Positions 60,182 to 64,000 of a DNA stretch of 64,000 nt are shown here, piece after piece. The position numbers and the translations under genes are program-made. How positions within the stretch are numbered: the stretch's first letter is position 1; every line of letters begins with the position of its first letter. The notes under the pieces were generated by a model. The model made no database searches. It was given only the letters and a program-made list of their open reading frames with translations, and was not told the DNA's origin. This DNA is from Aeromicrobium duanguangcaii. GTDB lineage: Bacteria; Actinomycetota; Actinomycetes; Propionibacteriales; Nocardioidaceae. Where the stretch lies: NCBI RefSeq assembly GCF_024508295.1, contig NZ_CP101990.1, positions 2,604,001-2,668,000 of the forward strand, given 5' to 3'.

Positions 60182-61450
60182 TCAGGCGATGCCGGCCGCG
60201 GTGAAGGCGTCGTAGGTGGGGGCGATGGTGGCGCGTGGGCCGACCGATCCGGCGACGGCGTCGAGCGTCTTGAGTCCGTGACCGGTGTTGATCACGACGG
60301 TCTCGAGCGTCGGGTCGAGCTGTCCGGTCTCGACGAGCTTCTTCAGCACGGCCACCGTGGTGCCGCCGGCGGTCTCGGTGAAGATGCCCTCCGTGCGCGC
60401 CAGCAGGACGATCGCGTCGCGGATCTGCTCGTCGTCGACCTCCTCGACCGCGCCGTCGGTGGCACGCGCGATGTCGAGCACGTAGACGCCGTCGGCGGGA
60501 TTGCCGATCGCGAGGGACTTGGCGATGGTGTCGGGCTTGACCGGGCGGATCGCGTCCACGCCGTCCTTGTACGCGGTCGCGACGGGATTGCAGCCCTGCG
60601 CCTGCGCGCCGAAGATGCGGCACGGCTTGTCCTCGACCAGGCCCAGTTCGACCAGCTCGCGGAAGGCCTTGTGCACCTTGGTCAGCTGCGAGCCCGAGGC
60701 GACCGGGATGACCACCTGGTCCGGCAGCCGCCAGCCCAGCTGCTCTGCGATCTCGTAGCCGAGCGTCTTGGAGCCCTCGGCGTAGAACGGCCGGACGTTC
60801 ACGTTGACGAACGCCCAGCCCGGATCCTCGCCGGCGATCTCGCTGGCGAGCTTGTTGACGTCGTCGTACGTGCCGTCGACCGCCACCAGGTTGTCCGTGA
60901 AGATCGCGGAGTTGACCTGCTTGGGCGTCTCGAGGTCGCTCGGGATGAACACGACCGTGCGGATGCCGGCCCGCGCGCCGGCCGCGGCGACGGCGTTCGC
61001 CAGGTTGCCGGTGGAGGGACAGGCGAAGACCGTGCTGCCGAACTCGCGGGCGGCACTGAGCGCACAGGCCACGACGCGGTCCTTGAAGGAGTTCGTCGGG
61101 TTGGTGCTGTCGTCCTTGACCCAGAGCTTCGTCAGACCGAGCTCGGCGGCGAGGTTGCGGGCCTCGAGCAGGCGGGTGAAGCCGGGCTCGAGGTTGGGGC
61201 TGGACTCGATGTCGTCCGGGACGGGCAGCAGCGCCTTGTAGCGCCAGATGTTCGCCGGCCCGGCCTCGATCTGCTCGCGGGTGACCGTGCCGAAGTCGTA
61301 GCCGATCTCGAGGGGTCCGAAGCACTCGTAACAGGCGTAGTGCGGGCCGAGATCGCGCGTGGCTCCGCACTCGCGACACGTCAGACAGGTGGCCCTGCCG
61401 AAGGCGCCGTCGCGCAGGGTGAGGGTCTGGTCCGGGGTCGTGAGGCTCAC
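60182..61450 (-). CDS. thrC: Threonine synthase family PLP enzyme; probably homocysteine-forming (MetM-like)
   Basis: 422 aa. PLP Lys123 lies in NPTNSFKDRVV; the phosphate loop is CPSTGNLANAVAAAG. A zinc-finger-like N terminus has CLTCRECGA and YACYECFGPLE. By family it acts on O-phosphohomoserine. The SAM-I riboswitch directly upstream and the partner sulfur carrier argue that it makes homocysteine, as reported for a Streptomyces route with a threonine-synthase homologue and a sulfur carrier. Plain ThrC cannot be excluded. The GTG at 61450 has GGAG 5 bases upstream; the ATG at 61465 is inside the riboswitch P1 stem and is rejected. Confidence 0.93.
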   Translation of the reverse strand: MSLTTPDQTLTLRDGAFGRATCLTCRECGATRDLGPHYACYECFGPLEIGYDFGTVTREQIEAGPANIWRYKALLPVPDDIESSPNLEPGFTRLLEARNLAAELGLTKLWVKDDSTNPTNSFKDRVVACALSAAREFGSTVFACPSTGNLANAVAAAGARAGIRTVVFIPSDLETPKQVNSAIFTDNLVAVDGTYDDVNKLASEIAGEDPGWAFVNVNVRPFYAEGSKTLGYEIAEQLGWRLPDQVVIPVASGSQLTKVHKAFRELVELGLVEDKPCRIFGAQAQGCNPVATAYKDGVDAIRPVKPDTIAKSLAIGNPADGVYVLDIARATDGAVEEVDDEQIRDAIVLLARTEGIFTETAGGTTVAVLKKLVETGQLDPTLETVVINTGHGLKTLDAVAGSVGPRATIAPTYDAFTAAGIA

Positions 61451-61457
61451 GAAGGCT

Positions 61458-61572
61458 CCATTCATCTCTCCGGGCCGAAGTTCGACCGCGGACGGAATTA
61501 GCACCTGGCCGGTGATCGGCTGGTTGCTGGGGCTTCGTCGGGCCGTGTCCCTCTGCCCCTCGGGATGAGTGG
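61458..61572 (-). promoter_or_regulatory. SAM-I (S-box) riboswitch controlling thrC-like/sulfur-carrier operon
   Basis: Read on the minus strand the whole S-box core is there in order: AGAGGGA, GGCCCGACGAAGCCCC, AGCAACC, AGGTGCTAATTCC, and GATGA at the end. P1 pairs CCACTCATC (61564-61572) with GATGAATGG (61458-61466), one mismatch. The ribosome site GGAG (61456-61459) overlaps the P1 3' strand and the start codon is 8 bases beyond it, leaving no room for a terminator. SAM binding should therefore block translation directly. Confidence 0.96.
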
Positions 61573-61657
61573 CTTCAGCGTAGGACGGCGTCTCACGATA
61601 CGTCTACTCCGTCCGGATGTTGAGACGGACGGACGGTACGGCAGGAGCGGCTGCGGA

Positions 61658-62431
61658 TCAGACCGGCACGAGGGAGTCGGCCAGCTCGCTCAGCCACGTC
61701 GCGACGGCGTCGGGGCCGTCGAGGACCACGTCCGCCAGCGGCACCAGCGCGTCCTGCTCGGCCGAGGCAGAGCACACCAAGGTGACGTCGACGCCGTCGG
61801 CACGCAGGGCGAGTCCCTCCTCGAACGCGGGGAGGTCACCGAGGTCGTCGCCCGCGTACATGACGACGTGGGGCTGGGTCGGCTCGATGGCGTGGCGCAG
61901 CGCCTGGCCCTTGTCCGAGCCCGACGCGCGCAGCTCCATGACCTGGCGTCCCGGCTCGACGTGCAGGCCGACCTCTTCGGCGAGCGCCTCGATCTGGGGT
62001 CGCAGCTCGTCGAGCAGGCCCGGCGCCACCCCACGCGTGTGCAGCGCGATGGCCAGTCCCTTGTCCTCGACGCGGATGCGCGAGGCGCCGTGCTCCTCGA
62101 GCCACGCCGGCAGGCACTCGGCGAGGTCGGAGACCCCCTGCGGGCGGGTGGGCCGGCGGACCTGGCCCGTGGCCGCGTCCCAGCGCTCGGCGCCGTACTG
62201 ACCGAAGACGACGAGATGCTCCAGACCGGGGCCCTCCTCGAACCGGCCCAGGCGACGGACCTGGTCGACCGGACGGCCGGTGATGATCACGATCGCACCC
62301 AGCACGGGACCGAGACGACGCAGCGCGGCGAGCGATGTCGGATGGATGTACGCCGACTCCGGGTCCTCGACGATGGGAGCGAGGGTTCCGTCGAAGTCGA
62401 GGGCCAGCAGCATCTGCCCCGGGTCGGTCAT
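61658..62431 (-). CDS. otsB: Trehalose-6-phosphate phosphatase
   Basis: 257 aa HAD hydrolase: Asp12 and Asp14 in LLALDFDGTLAPI, IVIITGRPVDQ, and DKGQALRHAI with VMYAGDDLGDLPAF. It removes phosphate from trehalose-6-P made by OtsA, whose gene starts at 63446 on the other strand. The ATG at 62431 has CATAAT (62438-62443) 6 bases upstream, so the in-frame start at 62452 is rejected. Confidence 0.94.
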   Translation of the reverse strand: MTDPGQMLLALDFDGTLAPIVEDPESAYIHPTSLAALRRLGPVLGAIVIITGRPVDQVRRLGRFEEGPGLEHLVVFGQYGAERWDAATGQVRRPTRPQGVSDLAECLPAWLEEHGASRIRVEDKGLAIALHTRGVAPGLLDELRPQIEALAEEVGLHVEPGRQVMELRASGSDKGQALRHAIEPTQPHVVMYAGDDLGDLPAFEEGLALRADGVDVTLVCSASAEQDALVPLADVVLDGPDAVATWLSELADSLVPV

Positions 62432-62437
62432 GTCTCC

Positions 62438-62443
62438 ATTATG
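62438..62443 (-). promoter_or_regulatory. Probable -10 element for leaderless otsB
   Basis: CATAAT on the minus strand ends 6 bases before the ATG at 62431. Confidence 0.5.
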
Positions 62444-62458
62444 GCGCGGCACGAAAGC

Positions 62459-63043
62459 TCAGCGGGGGCTGGCCAGCACGACGGTGAGGGACGACGACGA
62501 CATGTTCGCGGTGGCGGGCATGAGCCGGACGATGCCGAGGTCCTGGCCCAGCAGCGCGGCCTCGGCCTGTCGCCCGGCCGGGTAGTAGACGGTGTCCTGC
62601 GGCACGCTGCCGCGCCAGTCCGAGACCGCCGCGACGCTCCAGCCCGCGACCCGCGCCTGGCCGGCGACTCGGGCGGCGAGGCCGCCGATGCCGATCTGGT
62701 TGTACACGCCGACCCCGATCGAGCGGGTGGCCGTGGGCTCGACGGTCGGCTCGGTCGTGGGCTTCGGCTTGGGCTTGGGCTTCTTCGTGGCCTTCGCGGT
62801 GGGCTCGGACTTCTCGGCCTTCGGCTTCTTGGTCGCCGGGGGCTCGGCGCCCGCGTCCTTCGCGGAGACCTCGGCGGAGGCCGCGGGGGCGTCGTCGCTG
62901 CGGACGACGTTGATGATGGCCACGCCGCCGAGAGCACCCAGGACGAGCCAGACCGCCGGCAGGACGATCAGCGACCACGTGGGCCGGGGGCGGCCGACGT
63001 CACGGCGATCCTCGGGGCGCTCGGACTCGGGCTGCTGCTCCAC
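62459..63043 (-). CDS. LytR_C domain membrane-anchored protein
   Basis: 194 aa. One span (LIVLPAVWLVLGALGGVAII), then a Lys/Pro/Thr/Glu-rich linker (about 60-105), then a LytR C-terminal domain (GVGVYNQIGIGGLAARVAGQ with GWSVAAVSDW and VYYPAGRQAEAALLG). In actinobacteria this domain occurs alone next to DUF3263 genes, as here. A cell-wall role is likely but not shown. The GTG is 1 base past the DUF3263 stop. Confidence 0.88.
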   Translation of the reverse strand: MEQQPESERPEDRRDVGRPRPTWSLIVLPAVWLVLGALGGVAIINVVRSDDAPAASAEVSAKDAGAEPPATKKPKAEKSEPTAKATKKPKPKPKPTTEPTVEPTATRSIGVGVYNQIGIGGLAARVAGQARVAGWSVAAVSDWRGSVPQDTVYYPAGRQAEAALLGQDLGIVRLMPATANMSSSSLTVVLASPR

Positions 63044-63044
63044 C

Positions 63045-63335
63045 TCAGCGGTCGGAGCCGGTGCGGCGGGCCTGACGCTGACGCTGGCGCTGCGAGCGCA
63101 GGCGACGGAGCCGCTTCACGAGCAGGGGGTCGTGCGCGAGCGCCTCCTCGGAGTCGATCAGCGCGTTGAGGATCTGGTAGTAGCGCGTGGCGGTCATGTC
63201 GAACTTGTCGCGGATCGCCTGCTCCTTGGCGCCGGCGTACTTCCACCACAGGCGCTCGAGCTCGAGCATCTCGCGGTCGCGATCGGACAATGCGCCCTCG
63301 CGGACCACCGGGTCGTGACTCTCCACCGCTGCCAT
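63045..63335 (-). CDS. DUF3263 domain-containing protein
   Basis: 96 aa, helical and basic: LERLWWKYAGAKEQAIRDKF with MTATRYYQILNALID, then an Arg/Gln-rich C terminus (RRLRSQRQRQRQARR). The helix arrangement suggests a small DNA-binding or sigma-region-like protein, but no function is established. TACCAT (63342-63347) lies 6 bases before the ATG. Confidence 0.88.
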   Translation of the reverse strand: MAAVESHDPVVREGALSDRDREMLELERLWWKYAGAKEQAIRDKFDMTATRYYQILNALIDSEEALAHDPLLVKRLRRLRSQRQRQRQARRTGSDR

Positions 63336-63433
63336 GGCTCGATGGTACCGGCGGAATCACACGCTTGTCATTCGTGTCGGCGAATCGGCGCCCGGGCGCT
63401 CGTCACTCCCACGCGCGTGGACCCATTCTCATC

Positions 63434-63439
63434 TAGGGT
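63434..63439 (+). promoter_or_regulatory. Probable -10 element for leaderless otsA
   Basis: TAGGGT ends 6 bases before the ATG at 63446. Confidence 0.5.
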
Positions 63440-63445
63440 GGGCCC

Positions 63446-64000
63446 ATGGCGCCCGAGCAGACCGACTTCCTCGTGATCGCCAACCGCCTCCCCGTGGACC
63501 GCCTCGTCGGTCCCGACGGCGAGGTGGCGTGGCGCAAGTCCCCCGGCGGTCTCGTGACCGCCCTCGAACCCGTGATGAAGGTCAAGGGCGGCGCCTGGAT
63601 CGGCTGGCACGGCGCGTCCGACGAGGACCTGCCCGAGTTCGTGCACGACGGACTGCGCCTCGTGCCGGTCCCGCTGTCCGAGCAGGAGGTCGAGGAGTAC
63701 TACGAGGGCTTCTCGAACGGCACCCTGTGGCCGCTCTACCACGACGTCGTCGTCACCCCGGAGTATCACCGCGAGTGGTGGGACTCCTACGTCACCGTCA
63801 ACCGCCGTTTCGCCGAGAAGGCCGCCTCGCTGGCCGCCCCCGGCGCGATCGTGTGGGTCCAGGACTACCAGCTCCAGCTCGTGCCCCAGATGCTGCGCGA
63901 GCTGCGACCCGACCTGCTGATCGGGTTCTTCCTGCACATCCCCTTCCCGCCGACCGAGCTGTTCCAGCAGCTGCCGTGGCGCCGCCAGATCCTCGAGGGC
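63446..64000 (+). CDS. otsA: Trehalose-6-phosphate synthase, 3' truncated by window edge
   Basis: 185 codons are visible of a family length near 470. GT20 motifs: [31 protein letters not shown], the Trp in [25 protein letters not shown] and [15 protein letters not shown]. It joins UDP-glucose (or another NDP-glucose) to glucose-6-P. otsB is about 1 kb away on the opposite strand. The start is placed by family alignment and the -10 spacing. Confidence 0.97.
   Translation, partial: MAPEQTDFLVIANRLPVDRLVGPDGEVAWRKSPGGLVTALEPVMKVKGGAWIGWHGASDEDLPEFVHDGLRLVPVPLSEQEVEEYYEGFSNGTLWPLYHDVVVTPEYHREWWDSYVTVNRRFAEKAASLAAPGAIVWVQDYQLQLVPQMLRELRPDLLIGFFLHIPFPPTELFQQLPWRRQILEG

Overview
The window is a stretch of chromosome from a high-GC actinobacterium. 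Coding GC is near 70%, GTG starts are frequent, and the set of actinobacterial marker families (DUF6350, DUF3017, DUF3027, DUF2530, DUF3263, MscL, CPA1 antiporter, a groEL-csp-sulfur carrier-threonine synthase cluster) fits Nocardioidaceae, probably Aeromicrobium or a near relative. It carries no rRNA, CRISPR array, insertion sequence or phage genes, and has one tRNA gene (Arg, anticodon CCT).

Layout. 0-2 kb: end of sucC and complete sucD. 2-4 kb: an unusual protein with an ECF-sigma-like cytoplasmic part, one membrane helix and a large extracytoplasmic part. 4-10 kb: DUF6350-purN-purH, a TetR regulator, an inserted-looking secreted protein, folD-DUF3017. 10-18.4 kb: mdh, a lipoprotein-like anchored protein, guaA, two CNNM/CBS membrane proteins, FmdB zinc ribbon, SAF protein, mscL, an NAD-dependent epimerase. 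18.5-19 kb: tRNA-Arg and a structured non-coding stretch. 19-28.4 kb: antiporter, flavin oxidoreductase, DtxR/IdeR regulator, photolyase, MFS exporter, pdxH, citrate synthase. 28.4-34 kb: a double-domain teichoic acid polymerase-like protein and an acyltransferase-3/SGNH protein. 34-42 kb: transglutaminase-like protein, meaB, a condensation-fold acyltransferase, mutB, mutA, serC. 42-50 kb: gamma carbonic anhydrase, anchored propeller protein, DUF2530, DUF3027, AEC transporter, cold-shock protein, YihY, PemK/MazF-like protein, acyl-CoA synthetase. 50-54.3 kb: sulfate assimilation (TSUP-cysC, divergent cysDN). 54.4-57.5 kb: tagD-like cytidylyltransferase, WbaP-type sugar transferase, hexapeptide acyltransferase. 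57.8-61.6 kb: groEL with CIRCE, cspA, sulfur carrier, threonine-synthase homologue under a SAM-I riboswitch. 61.6-64 kb: otsB, LytR_C protein, DUF3263, start of otsA.

How the parts fit. Central metabolism dominates (TCA, purines, one-carbon, propionate via methylmalonyl-CoA, serine, PLP, trehalose). Two sulfur blocks stand out: sulfate activation (cysDN/cysC/TSUP), and a SAM-riboswitch-controlled operon pairing a threonine-synthase-like PLP enzyme with a ubiquitin-like sulfur carrier. The latter is best explained as methionine (homocysteine) synthesis from O-phosphohomoserine rather than threonine synthesis. Cell-envelope genes are split between 28-34 kb and 54-57 kb.

A recurring promoter pattern is visible: a -10 hexamer (typically TAnnnT) placed 6-7 bases before the start codon. 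It marks more than twenty genes as probably leaderless and was used to choose several starts.
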